Part shown: positions 15,291 through 26,487 of the stretch, one piece after another
Layout: every line of letters starts with the position of its first letter
Numbering within the stretch: the stretch's first letter is position 1
Origin: Timema cristinae
Taxonomy: Eukaryota > Arthropoda > Insecta > Phasmatodea > Timematidae
NCBI GenBank assembly: GCA_039000515.1
Contig: JBCFYV010000001.1
Span: 12,377,928-12,441,927, forward strand
Reading direction: 5' to 3'
DNA: 64,000 nucleotides
The notes under the pieces: generated by a model
Database searches by the model: none
What the model was told of the DNA's origin: nothing
What the model saw: the letters and a program-made list of their open reading frames with translations, nothing else
Program-made: the position numbers and the translations under genes

Positions 15291-15330
15291 TGGTAGCACG
15301 ACGGTGAAAAATACTTCTTTAGAGGTGTTT

Positions 15331-15680
15331 GCTCTGTTGGCGACCCTGCTGGTAACCACAGTGGTAGCATAGCGGTACTGTATATTGGATACTATGTGAA
15401 GGCTGTACACATCTGGCTTGACATCTTAAAAACATAATACATCCATTATTATTGAATATTCAGAAAGTTTATCTGAAGATATTGCTCTGTTGGCGACCCT
15501 GCTGGTAGCCTCCGTACTAGTATAGCAGTATTGTATGTTAGACACAATGTTTAGGCCGACAAACATCTGGTTTGACATCCTCTAGACATATGTCCATTAC
15601 TAATGCACATTCAGAATGTTAGTATGAAGATATTGCTCTGTTGGTGACCCTGCTAAATCCTACTGACCAAAGTATAATAT
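15331..15680 (+). repeat. ~152-bp tandem repeat, 2.3 copies
   Basis: GCTCTGTTGGCGACCCTGCT recurs at 15,331, 15,484 and (one change) 15,634. The intervening sequence is related between copies, for example AGCGGTACTGTAT / AGCAGTATTGTAT and ACACATCTGGCTTGACATC / AAACATCTGGTTTGACATC. A detached fragment of the same unit lies at about 16,650-16,720. Function unknown; it may be part of a dispersed element. Confidence 0.7.
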
Positions 15681-16992
15681 TTTCAGAGCGTGAAGATATA
15701 TCACCTCCATTCCATGAAAGACAGTCCACTCCTATGAAATAAATACATTTGGTGATTGATATAGAGACTATTTCTGATCACCTGATATTTTATTTGTTCG
15801 CAATGTTTAACTGGTCATACTCCCCTTTCCCCTCCACCCCCGCACCACCCCACCCCATTTTATTTTCTCTTCGGATCTGCATAGATCTCGGGGCATCCCC
15901 AAACTATGGAAAGGGGGCTCGATTTCCCCATGCCCCACCGGGGGTACGCTACTGAGTCTACACCCAATATCATCGCTGAGGTAACTGCAGGTCTTATGGA
16001 GAAAAGCTTTATCTTCGTTCTCTCTCCGTTAACTGTTGCCAAATCTCCTCGTTCTCAGTTATGTCGGAAGGTGGCAAGAAGGAGTTACTGGCAACATTGA
16101 CTAACCAGCGTTGCGAAACTTTTTTATACATAAAGGCAAGGAAGATTGACCACACGCAAACAATTAAACGACAACGCTATTTCCCAATAGTAGCTATGCA
16201 GTCCCTCAAAAATGATATCCAGTGTAGAATAGTGCTCATTACATATTGTAAATGTAAATATTTGTAATGGGGCGTTACACTATTCAATTGTAATTACCAA
16301 CAGGAGTGTTGGTTGGGTGATAAGGGGAACTACAAAGATAAAATATACCAAACACTAATCAAAGGAAGAGTAAAGTAACACAATATTAAAACTAACCTAA
16401 ACTCAAGAACTAAAATAATATTCAGCAGCTCAATCTAGTAATTTAATTTAACTATTAAAGTTTGTTTAAATTATGAAAGTAGCCTACATCATATTTTTAA
16501 GGGTTTTGGAACATTACTGAAACAGTGAAGCGGTTGAATTGAATTTTATCAAATTTAGTAGTTCCTGAATGACGTTTTACGCAATAAAGAAAAACAAAAG
16601 TTAATGACTTTCCTTTTTAAGCGAGACTTTCAACACCACTGATTACTGTACTACAATAGCGGTACTGAGTGTTGAATACAATGTGTGGGCCGTACACATA
16701 ACTGTTCTAACTTCCTGGATACACACACGTACACACACGTACACACACATGATGCATAACTTGATTTTCTTACGAATGGACTTTTGGATTGAATTTAAAA
16801 ATAAAGTACAAAGAGATATGCTGATGTAGCTTGAACCTTGATAGCGTTTTACAAAATGATTATTGTTCTGTTCAAACTTGATGCTTATAAGTTATATTGG
16901 CACATCTCAAGGCAAATTGGTGATGTTGATTCTAGTCCTAAAATCATTGGTAGTTAATCTATGACTAATTTATTAAAATTCAAAATATTTTA

Positions 16993-17283
16993 GGTGACCT
17001 GGTGGTCTAGGGGTAAGATGTCGGACTTCTTTGCTGGGGGTCCGGGGTTCAATCCTCGGTTCCGGCACAGATTTATCTGATTGCCAAACCCTTCCTTCAC
17101 CTCTGACAAGACGTGTATTAATCATAACTTGTGAATGTGAGGAATGCCAGGCCTCCACCGTGGTTCGTATTCTACGTTAAACTGTAGTTTCTCCATTTCA
17201 TCTCACAATCACCCTATCATTACACGTTAGCGTAAGTGCGTATAATCCGAACGGGTAGTAAGACGAGGTGCTAATAATAATCT
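16993..17283 (+). mobile_element. SINE family A, full length
   Basis: A tRNA-derived retroposon. The head carries a Pol III box A (TGGTCTAGGGG from 17,003) and box B (GGTTCAATCC at 17,046-17,055). The body contains TGTGAATGTGAGGAATGCC and CCACCGTGGTTCG, and the tail CGTAAGTGCGTATAATCC-GAACGGGTAGTAAGACG ends in AATAAT repeats. A perfect 10-bp target-site duplication, AAATATTTTA, flanks it at 16,983-16,992 and 17,284-17,293, which fixes both ends. It is expected to depend on a LINE partner for mobility. The source tRNA is not identified. Confidence 0.93.
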
Positions 17284-17293
17284 AAATATTTTA

Positions 17294-18280
17294 TAAATGG
17301 CTTTACACGATTTTGTTCTAAATTTACATCTATGGAGTGTTTTACAAGGTAAGAAACACTTTATTCTTGTTTTTTCTTAGGGTGGGGGGGCTAAATGGTT
17401 ATCCAATTAAATTAATGATGGTTGATTATTGAACATTTGGAATATTGCGAAAATGGCTTTAATTGTTTGGTTTAAAATCTACCTAAATCTATACGTAGCC
17501 AAACTTTCAGTCATTTTAAGCAATAAAAGAATTAAATATTTCTAACATTTAATATGTGTTGCATTTGTGTGAGTAAAAAGTGTATTGGGTGTTTTTAGAA
17601 AAATAAAATATTCAGCAGTTGTACTACTAGGGGGTCTAAGTCCTTTAAATACTTCAAAACATTTGATTAAATTAAAAGCGCATGTTTATCCAGTTTGTAC
17701 AATAATTTATTTATTTATTTTCTCTTAAATCTAAGGCATTTTCTCGTTTAGGAAATATACATGATAATCGATTAAATTATTTTAAAAATCTTCAATATTT
17801 CTGCTCATCAAATAGTTAATCCTAACGTCCACCATTTTAACTATTGTCTAGCAAATAAATTTCGAAATATTTGTTGCTAGATTGAAATCTTCGAGAGGTT
17901 AAACAATTACAGTGAGATTTATTCTAATGAAAAAAAAATCTCATTCCTTAACGAAGTTATGTTCATAATTATCTGCATGTGATCTTATTTTGGGTTATGT
18001 TACGTGACCGCTTCATCTTGCAGTGTAATAAACTCGCATCATCTCAAGGAGAATTGAGATTTTAATACATGTCTGGTTTTACGCCACGTTGCCTTTTAAC
18101 GTGTCAGGTTTAGTTGGGTTTTTTTTAATATCTTAGGAACTTTACGTATACTCTCTGAGCTGGCTGATTATATAAATGTACGAGAATTTCTATGAGCGAG
18201 AATGAAAGGGCCTATCAATTTTACCGGGAAAGGTATTTTCACACGCCACAATTAACATGGGAACGATGGCTTTATTTCCC
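17294..18280. other. AT-rich interval, nothing recognised
   Basis: No open frame, tRNA or repeat stands out between the SINE and the tRNA-like fragments. It has short homopolymers and TTTA repeats only. Confidence 0.5.
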
Positions 18281-18975
18281 CACCAAAGTAAGTTGTGCTA
18301 CGTATTTTTTACCCCTCAAGCAAAATCCGTCGACCCCTACTGGGTTTGGAACCCACGAACATCGGATCTTGAGGCGAGCATTTTACCCCAACACCACCAA
18401 GGTCGATATCAAGTTTAAAGATTTGGTATGAGAAACAATTGATAAAATCCTAAATTAAATATATAAACCAAGCTCAAATAAATGTAATCATAACATAAAT
18501 TGACAGATTTTCAATCTATCGGAATGTTTTTAGTGCCTGTTTGCAATATTTGTGTTCTAAAATTAATAAATAAAGGAAACCTGATGAAAATAAATTAATT
18601 TTAAATAAACATATATCTGAAAAGACAATAGAAAACCTTTTATAGAAATAAACTATTACCAGTGTATCTGGTTGAGAATTGAACTCGGGTCTTCTTTTGT
18701 CAGTAAAGCAAGATTTTACTTAAGACCATTACGCTGGTTCATTATTTTAGAGCTCAGAAAGTAATATCTTGGTATGCGCTGTATATTACTATCCGTGTAA
18801 GAGGAAATGTATCAACATTGACGTGGAAGATGATAATAACAACATTTAGTACAAAAACAGTCTCATTATACCCGTCCAAGATTCAAATACTGACCACTTC
18901 CCGTCACCAGCATACAAGATCAGATGAGGATAACGTCTTAGCCCGTGTTCCCACCGATGTGGGTGGGTCAGAAAC
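18280..18975 (-). repeat. Cluster of degenerate tRNA-like SINE heads
   Basis: Three minus-strand relics with box-B-like motifs lie within 700 bp: about 18,290-18,410 (GGGTTCCAAACCC), about 18,655-18,740 (box A TAATGGTCTTAAGTA, box B GAGTTCAATTCTC) and about 18,840-18,975 (an ATTTGAATC-type box B). None folds into a convincing full tRNA by eye and the segments after the heads are eroded. They are best read as old SINE copies, not functional tRNA genes. The family assignment is uncertain. Confidence 0.5.
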
Positions 18976-19455
18976 ATTAAACTGATTAAAAATTAATCGT
19001 TAAAACGAAACTAAAAGCTTTTATCGAAAGTTCATATGCTATCACTGTTGACCTTTATTTCTTTATTAAATAACAGCACAAACAACAGAAAATAATTGCC
19101 AAGTAAAACTATTCAAGCTTGGATCATACATCCAATTAAATTTTTTGTATTAACCTAATTAGTAACGCATTTACCAAGTGTCCCTAATTATATTCTCAGC
19201 GTGATAAAAAAAAATTACAGGAGAATGTGTCTGTGTTTCCCCTTCGATAGAGATGAAACGACTGTCTTTAAAAAAAAAAGTTGTTACGTGTTTTTTTTTT
19301 TAGATTGCGGTTAATCTGTGAGCCAGGTATGTGCTGATATAGTAAGTAGGCTTAATACGTACTCAGTCTGCCCTAAATTGTAGCAATCGTACCTTGGTGG
19401 ACTACACAAGGGCCCCATCTAGGACTACATGTTTAATACCTATAGTTGTTGTTTT

Positions 19456-19860
19456 TAGCACCATGTATTTCTATCCTGGAATGCCAGGTTGCCACCGTGG
19501 TTCGGATTCCACGTTAAACTGTAGGTCCTTCATTTCATCTCACAATCACCTTACCATTACACATTAGCGTAAGTGCGTATAACCCGAACGGGTAGTAAGA
19601 CGCGGTGCTAATAATAATAATAATAATATTTCTATCCGTTTGAATAATACGCTTATGTAATAATTACGCTAATTTTAGGGATCAGGAAAGTTATATTAAT
19701 AGGAATTGTACCCACATATGCGTGTAGGAAGAGTGGAAAACCATTTTGGAAAAAAAAACTCTGTCCACTCGATCGAGATTCGAACCTTGATCTCCCCGTC
19801 ATCGGCAGTCTAAACCACTGCAAGAGTAGCGCGTTAGGTCATCCATCGAAGTGTGTAGTA
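19456..19860 (-). mobile_element. SINE family B, interrupted by a SINE A
   Basis: Read on the minus strand, the head carries box B (GGTTCGAATCTCG at about 19,776-19,788), then the family B body (TGGTTTTCCACTC and ATGTGGGTAC motifs) and the shared tail. The tail is split: TAGCACC remains at 19,456-19,462, and the rest (CGTTTGAATAATACGC and GTAATAATTACGC) resumes after 19,637. The interruption is the family A copy at 19,477-19,626. The head continues to about 19,860 and is eroded. Confidence 0.75.
19477..19626 (+). mobile_element. SINE family A, 5'-truncated, nested
   Basis: It starts in the body at TGGAATGCCAGG, so it has lost the tRNA head, and it ends with the tail GTAAGACGCGGTGC followed by (TAA)n. 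An 11-bp target-site duplication, TATTTCTATCC, lies at 19,466-19,476 and 19,627-19,637. The 5' truncation with intact duplication shows normal target-primed reverse transcription. It sits inside an older family B copy. Confidence 0.93.
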
Positions 19861-19949
19861 CTCCTAGTTAAGTAAACTTTTTTTTTTACAAAGAGACACA
19901 TCGTAAATAAATCAATATCAAACTTCATTGATGAGCACGCAGATTAAAC

Positions 19950-20065
19950 GTCAAGCTCATCTAACGGGGTTTGACTATAACTTGTAGGTCGGGATTGGAA
20001 TCCAGGCCGTTTTTAGTTAGGGTTTTTTTTCCCCTAAATGGTTTCTTATTCTCCTTCCACACAAA
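19950..20065 (+). mobile_element. Degenerate SINE family B fragment
   Basis: It shows a weak box-B-like GGGATTGGAATCC followed by CCTAAATGGTTT and CTCCTTCCACAC, which match the middle of family B. The tail is missing. Confidence 0.45.
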
Positions 20066-21120
20066 AGAAATAAAATTTCCTTTAACATGTTTATCTTCTC
20101 ATCCTTAATCCATAAGCGCGATTAAAATTCAAAAACATAAATATTACGACACAATCTTACATACTTACTCAAATAATGTATTATGGTTTGTAAATTATGA
20201 TACAATTTTTGAAATATCAGATTTCGGTAAATTACACATTAATAAGTTTTCTTTAAAAAAAACACGTTGTTTTGATCATCATAACAAGCTTCTTCATATG
20301 TAAATTTTGAACAGAAGTGATATAGCCATTTTTTTAAAGTTACAGATTTTTAAAAAAAATTATCTTTATTAAATTACTCTAATTTTGATTAATTGCATCT
20401 AAATATCACTTTTGAACAAATTCATCAAACCGTTTAGTCTATGGCCCCGGCTAAAGGCAGATGTACTGAGGGACAGATAGACAGACATCGAACAGAAAGT
20501 ATTCATTCTTAAGTTCAGGGTACAAGGGCGTAGAAAATGAGGGGACAGATCTCATATTAGCGTTATTTAGCAACAACCACTTGTGCGCCCGGATAAAAAT
20601 AATAGCTGCACAATTTTTTTAACACTCATTCTTTGCGTTTTTGGTAAATTTCATCCCGTTTGCATTTTAAATGGTAGAAATGGTGTAAATTCCGTCTTAA
20701 TATTATAAGCGTGCTATATTTACTGCGTCACTCACATTTATTTCAACATTACCACATTTTTAAATCCTAGTACAGATATCAAAATTACAAAAAGAATAAT
20801 TTGAACTTCAAACTTTTGAAAAAATAAAGACTAATCTAATACACATATTTCATTTAAAAATTAAAAAATTATCCACAATGGTGCAATGTATTGTTTATTT
20901 AGAGCATCTATACTCACCGAGAAAATTACACAAGTAAATATGTATGTCACATCTCTTTGACAAAATCAAACAGATATATTTATCTTTAACTATAGTAAGT
21001 AATTTTATTAGCCAGAAACTGCTATTTTCCCACTGTAATCTTCAACTTCTTTGGAGGGTTGTTTCCTAGACGAGTGTACGTTTCCATCTGTACGTCTTTC
21101 TACGCTTGTAAATATTGGGG
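20066..21120. other. AT-rich interval, no gene seen
   Basis: No supported gene. It holds homopolymer runs, a short GACAGATAGACAGACA stretch near 20,473, and AT-rich sequence without recognisable coding potential. Confidence 0.5.
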
Positions 21121-21129
21121 TGTATGTAT

Positions 21130-21310
21130 CTGACTGATAAATGAGGGAGGTTGAATTTAGAGGAAGTGCATCGCGCCCGCATTTATATGGGGAGAGTGGG
21201 AAACAATTTTGGAAAAACTACCCCCAGTAGACCCGACTGGAAATGAACTCCGATCCCTCAGTCATCAGCAGAGCAGTCTAACACAAAGGTGATGCCTTAA
21301 ACCAGTGGTT
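21130..21310 (-). mobile_element. Degenerate SINE family B
   Basis: Minus-strand copy with the body motifs of family B: the reverse complements of GAGAGTGGGAAACAATTTTGG and CCCCCAGTAGACCCGACTGG are at about 21,194-21,235. The sequence then runs into CATCAGCAGAGCAGTCTAA and CTTAAACCAGTGG, matching the tRNA-like head. The common tail is weak. Confidence 0.6.
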
Positions 21311-21582
21311 TCCAGCCTGGAGTACACGTAACGCCAGGCATACGTCCAGGACTTTTGGGGGTACGTGAAAATATTTAAATAATGTTGGAAAAAGCGACAT
21401 ATGCCAGCAGTGTAAGACAAAATATCAGTTAAATTTGTGATATTAGCTCAACGATATAGTGAGGGGTGGTGCTGGTTGTCTTATATATTTGACCTCGAGT
21501 AAATTATTTCAATTTCACCAGTTTGTTGTTTAAGTAGTATACAAGAATAGTTAGCTATGCTGTGTATTGATCACGCAACAAG

Positions 21583-21585
<3 letters not shown>

Positions 21586-21631
<46 letters not shown>

Positions 21632-21827
21632 TTTAGCACCGCATCTTACTACCCGTTCGGGTTATACGCTTTAAGTACTAATTACGCTAATGGATTAGGA
21701 ATTGGGAAGGTTGAATTATAGGAAGTGAACCCGCATTTGCGTGGAGGTAGAGTGGAAAACCATTTAGAAAAAACCACCCCCAGTTCACCCGACCGAGATT
21801 CGAACCTTGATCTCCCCATCCTCAGCA
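21586..21827 (-). mobile_element. SINE family B with long (TAA)n tail
   Basis: Read on the minus strand: box B GGTTCGAATCTCGG, then GGTGAACTGGGGGTGGTTTTT, TGGTTTTCCACTC, CATTAGCGTAATTAGTAC, and the tail GCGTATAACCCGAACGGG-TAGTAAGATGCGGTGCTAAA followed by about 14 TAA/TTA units (21,586-21,630 on the plus strand). A near-perfect 11-bp target-site duplication is present: GCAACAAGGTT at 21,575-21,585 and GCAACAAAGTT at 21,828-21,838. This is the best-preserved family B tail in the window. Confidence 0.9.
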
Positions 21828-22111
21828 GCAACAAAGTTGGGTAAATCCAAGGAAAGAAATTGTTAAACGAAATAGGAAGTATTAGCGGCGTCTGGGGAGA
21901 GTGATGGAAGGGATAAGTCCTTGAGATTAGGAAAATCCAAACCTTTCAGCTTGAAACTATTAGAATGGTCATTCCAAGTACACGCTGCAAATTAGTTGGC
22001 AAAGAAAGAAGTATGAGAGTGTGGGATTAGATAAGAAGGGTTGAATTGGAGAGAGTACAGCATACCTGAAATTAAATACTGCATACACTGACTTTAGCCA
22101 GAAAAGTGACA

Positions 22112-22682
22112 TCTTACTAATATTATAAATGCGAAAGTATGTGTGTTTGGATGTTTGTTGCTCAATCACGCCAAAATTGCTGACGGATTCGAATGAAACT
22201 TTGTACGTTGGTAGAACATGTCCTGGAATAACATATAGGACTATTCCCAACCTTTGATTTTAAATAATAATAAATATATGATTATAGTGTGATTGAAATG
22301 ATGTTATTAAGAATATGTGATTTGATATTTTGTAATTAAAGTAAATAGTAATTAGTGTGACGTAGTTTCATACTAATAAATAATAAATATGATGTGATTT
22401 TAGCTATGTAGTTTGATTTTTTATTTAATTAATTTATTTATCTTACTAATTTTGAAGTTAAAAGTAAAAAAAAATTATAATTGATAGTTTAAATAATATA
22501 TATTTCTTTTATTACGAAATATTTAAAAGTGAAAATTAAAATACGGCAAAATTATTTATAGCTAGAACTGAGAAAAACGCATAGATTTTTGAATATTTTT
22601 TATTAATGACCAAAACAGTTTAGTTAAAAATTAAAAGATGTTATCAATTATTGCGGGCGAAGCCACGACGGGTAAAATCTAG
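22112..22682 (+). mobile_element. Lep1-like non-autonomous Helitron
   Basis: The 5' end TCTTACTAATATTATAAATG and the 3' region GCGGGCGAAGCCACGACGGG ending in CTAG match the ends I know from Lep1-type Helitrons of Lepidoptera and other insects. It starts with TC, ends with CTAG, and lies between a host A (22,111) and T (22,683), as Helitrons do, with no target-site duplication. The GC-rich segment before CTAG is where the terminal hairpin sits in relatives; here it is partly eroded. The 571-bp element has no coding capacity, so it would rely on RepHel protein supplied elsewhere. Confidence 0.85.
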
Positions 22683-24042
22683 TATGGTTATAAATGTTAG
22701 TCAAAAACATTTAAGTTGTGATCAATAAATGTCGAGCACAAGAAAAAGGGAATTTTATCTTCAATCATTCACATTACGAAATAAATTCAATATTCAATAA
22801 TTAAAGAATAGTTTTAATGTAGAATTGTTATTGATTATCTTGAATTTAATCTAACATTTAATAAATGTGGCATTTACAATAATTAGTTCCTTGTGCGATA
22901 GCGGACACCAAAATAAAGCTTTTTCTTCCCTATCAATTTATTCTATAAAAAGAATAGTCAAATATATATATATAAATCAAATGTTTAGGTTTTGGGTTGC
23001 CAACACTTGTAAAAGATCACAGTTTTGTTATAAATGTAAAGCTATTTAATTACCTATTATATATTACATTTAAAATAACGTAAACTTAAGTTTTCTCATA
23101 CTATCTCATTTTTTAAAATAATTTCTTTTTATCCAACTGGAAACAATATTTTAAACTTAATTAAAAGTACTTATTTTTCGTTTTGGAACGTTACTGATTT
23201 TGTGTAATATAGTGCACACATCAATACCTTTTAATACAGGCATCGTATAAATACGAAAAGAGAAAATTGTTGTCATTTTTTTACATATAATAAATGATTT
23301 TATGACTATTTTAACTTAGTTTTAAATATTTAACTGAATAAAATATTTTCATCAACTGCGTGCCTGCATCATCGTAAAAAACTTGTTTACAGTTATGTTT
23401 AATCATATGGTTTAGATCCGTCAGGCGCCATTTTGAAGCTATGTTCGTTAGTTATTATGAAAGTGGTGTTAATATTTTTTTAAGGGGAATAAAACTATAT
23501 AAAAACTTTGTGTCCGACCTCAAATAAATATATAAATAATATTGGCCTAAATTACTGTGGTTAACTATCACATTAATATATTACCATCTGTTTTCATTAG
23601 TCATCCAAAGTGATAGATGTCAGCTGTTGGCGTAGTGATATATCAGGGATTACTTCTAGTAACATTTCGAGCTGTCATCCAGGTAAACTTAGCTCGTGAA
23701 TTAATTTTAGTAACAATGTAAAACTAATTTCTCATAAAAAACATGGCTTAAATAAACAAATTAGCAAAACAACTGAGTTTAAGCTATAGTTGCTTTTCAA
23801 ATAAGTCTTTGAAAAAATACATTACAGTTAACAGTATTATTCATAGGAAGAGATAAAAAGTTATTTAAAAGATAGACGGTGAGAAACCATAGAACAATAA
23901 ACTTTGAAAAGTGATTAAATGAAAAAAACTAAGAAATATTAGCCTAAAACATAAGAATTCAGTATAAACGTAGAGAAAAGTGGTGGTTGCATAGGATTTA
24001 GAGATACTTCACTTAAACATAATGTAAACTAAATATAATTAT
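22683..24042. other. AT-rich interval, nothing recognised
   Basis: More than 1.3 kb of AT-rich sequence with one 60-codon open frame (22,867-23,049) lacking any recognisable feature. No repeats or RNA genes seen. Confidence 0.5.
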
Positions 24043-24199
24043 TGTGAATGTGGGGAATGCCAGGCCTCCACCATGGTTCGGATTCCACCATAAACTGTAG
24101 GTCCTCCATTAAGTCTCACAATCACCCTATCATTACAGATTAGCGTAAGTGCGTATAACCCGAACGGGTAGTAAGACGCAGTGCTAGTAATAATAAATT
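24043..24199 (+). mobile_element. SINE family A, 5'-truncated
   Basis: It begins at TGTGAATGTGGGGAATGCC, lacks the tRNA head, and ends with the shared tail GTAAGTGCGTATAACCC-GAACGGGTAGTAAGACGC and a short TAA tract. An 11-bp target-site duplication, AATATAATTAT, is at 24,032-24,042 and 24,200-24,210. Confidence 0.93.
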
Positions 24200-24271
24200 A
24201 ATATAATTATAAGTTAATGCATAAAATATGGAAAAGATATTATGTATTCAAGTTGATAAAATTGATCACAA

Positions 24272-24833
24272 GCGAGCACAAACCAGCACTAACGTAGTAC
24301 AAACGATGCGCGGTTTCAAAAAAAGGTTATCTCTATTATTTCTTATACTGGGTAGCCAGGGAGATATCGCCCTAGCCACCCATAAAGAATCGTGAATAAT
24401 TTCTGTAAATGTACAGCACTAACGATGAAAATCGGGCACTAACCAGCACTAACGTAGCACAAACGATGGGCGTTTTCAAAAATTGATTATCTCTATTATT
24501 TCTTATAGTGGGTGGCCAGGGAGATATCTCCCTAGCCACCCATAAAGAATCGTGAATAATTTCTGTAAATTTACAGCACTAACGATGAAAATCGGGCACT
24601 AACCAGCACTAACGTAGCACAAACGATGGGCGTTTTCAATAATTGATTATCTCTATTATTTCTTATAGTGGGTGGCCAGGGAGATATCTCCCTAGCCACC
24701 CATAAAGAATCGTGAATAATTTCTGTAAATTTACAGCACTAACGATGAAAATCGGGCACTAACCAGCACAAACGTAGCACAAACGACGGGCGTTTTCAAA
24801 AACCGGGTGGCTAAAAGTCGGGTGGCCAGGGAG
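24272..24833 (+). repeat. 160-bp tandem repeat with a 30-bp palindrome
   Basis: The period is exactly 160 bp: AACCAGCACTAACG begins at 24,281, 24,441 and 24,601, with AACCAGCACAAACG at 24,761. Copies two and three are nearly identical; the first is more diverged and the fourth is cut short. Each full unit holds a near-perfect palindrome (24,351-24,380, 24,511-24,540, 24,671-24,700) centred on GGGAGATATCTCCC and bounded by GGTGGC/GCCACC, with one mismatched pair in the latter two. The remainder carries CAGCACTAACG and AGCACAAACG echoes. The class of element is unknown. Confidence 0.93.
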
Positions 24834-25130
24834 ACACACATCTCGTACCAACATTTTGTATTATATTCTGGGAAATGTTGTTGCGTAATGGTTGGCAGCC
24901 TTGTGTTTGCGCTTGACAGGTTGGTAGGAACCTGTCACTAGCGACTGACGCGACCGCCCGGGAAATTATGTTTTACATCAAGGAGCCTGAAGTGGTTGAA
25001 GAGAGGAGGGTGATCTCGTACCAATCCTCACTGTGCCTCGAGGGAAGGGGACACTTGTGAGGATATTACAGGATCTCCTTAGGTCCGTCGAAACTAGGTT
25101 TCATCCTCCGTGTTGGCTAGTATCGAGGAG
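24834..25130. other. Spacer between two tandem arrays
   Basis: Less AT-rich than its surroundings. ATCTCGTACCAA occurs twice (about 24,840 and 25,013). No gene recognised. Confidence 0.5.
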
Positions 25131-26487
25131 TGGACTGGGAGATATCCTTGTAGACAGGGGTGTACTTGAAGATATCCCTGTAGACAGGGGTGGACTGGGA
25201 GATACCCTTGTAGACAGGGGAGGACTGGGAGATATCCTTGTAGACAGGGGTGTAGTGGTAGATATCCCTGTAGATAGGGGTGTACTGGGAGATATCATAG
25301 TAGACAGGGGTGTACTGGGAGATATCCCTGTAGACAGGGGTGTACTGGGAGATATCCCTGTAGACAGGGGTGTACTGGGAGATATTCTTGTAGACAGGGG
25401 TGTAGTGGTAGATATCCCTGTAGATAGGGGTGTACTGGGAGATATCATAGTAGACAGGGTGTACTGGGAGATATCCCTGTAGACAGGGGTGTACTGAGAG
25501 ATATCCCTGTAGACAGGGGAGGACTGGGAGATATCCTTGTAGACAGGGGAGGACTGGGAGATATTCCTGTAGACAGGGGTGTACTGGGAAATATCCTTGT
25601 AGACAGGGGAGGACTGGGAGATATCCTTGTAGACAGGGGTGTACTGGGAAATATCCTTGTAGACAGGGGAGGACTGGGAGATATTCCTGTAGACAGGGGT
25701 GTACTGGGAAATATCCTTGTAGACAGGGTGTACTGAGAGATATCCTTGTAGACAGGGGAGGACTGGGAGATATCCCTGTAGACAGGGTGTACTGAGAGAT
25801 ATCCTTGTAGACAGAGGTGTACTGGGAGATATCCTTGTAGACAGGGTGTACTGAGAGATATCCTTGTAGACAGGGGTGTACTGGGAGATATCCTTGTAGA
25901 CAGGGTGTACTGGGAAATATCCTTGTAGACAGGGTGTACTGAGAGATATCCTTGTAGACAGGGTGTACTGAGAGATATCCCTGTAGATAGGGGTGGACTG
26001 GGAGATATCCTTGTAGACATGGGAGGACTGGGAGATATCCTTGTAGACAGGGGAGGACTGAGAGATATCCCTGTAGACAGAGGTGTACCGGGAGATACCC
26101 CTGTAGACAGGGTGTACTGAGAGATATCCTTGTAGACAGGGGAGGACTGGGAGATATCCCTGTAGACAGGGTGTACTGAGAGATATCCCTGTAGACAGGG
26201 TGTACTGAGAGATATCCTTGTAGACAGAGGTGTACTGGGAGATATCCTTGTAGACAGGGTGTACTGAGAGATATCCTTGTAGACAGGGTGGACTGGGAGA
26301 TATCCTTGTAGACAGGGTGTACTGAGAGATATCCTTGTAGACAGGGTGGACTGGGAGATATCCTTGTAGACAGGGGTGGACTGAGAGATATCCTTGTAGA
26401 CAGGGGTGGACTGAGAGATATCCTTGTAGACAGGGGTGTACTGGGAGATATCCTTGTAGACAGAGGTGTACCGGGAGATACCCCCGT
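25131..26487. repeat. 29/30-bp minisatellite, about 45 copies
   Basis: Unit GGGAGATATCCTTGTAGACA followed by GGGGTGTACT, with common variants CCCTG for CCTTG and GGAGGACT for GGTGTACT. The left part (to about 25,455) keeps a strict 30-bp period; 29-bp units with one G fewer become frequent to the right. A five-unit block (150 bp) is duplicated near 25,250 and 25,400. Because the period is near a multiple of three, open frames of up to 470 codons run along the minus strand. They encode only echoes of the repeat and have no start context, domain or splice evidence, so I do not call a gene. Confidence 0.97.

Noticed and set aside
17003..17070. tRNA gene
   Set aside because: Box A and box B are present but the sequence continues into a SINE body with tail and target-site duplication; the cloverleaf is imperfect.
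24272..26487. CRISPR-like array
   Set aside because: Repeats are contiguous without unique spacers, and the DNA is eukaryotic.
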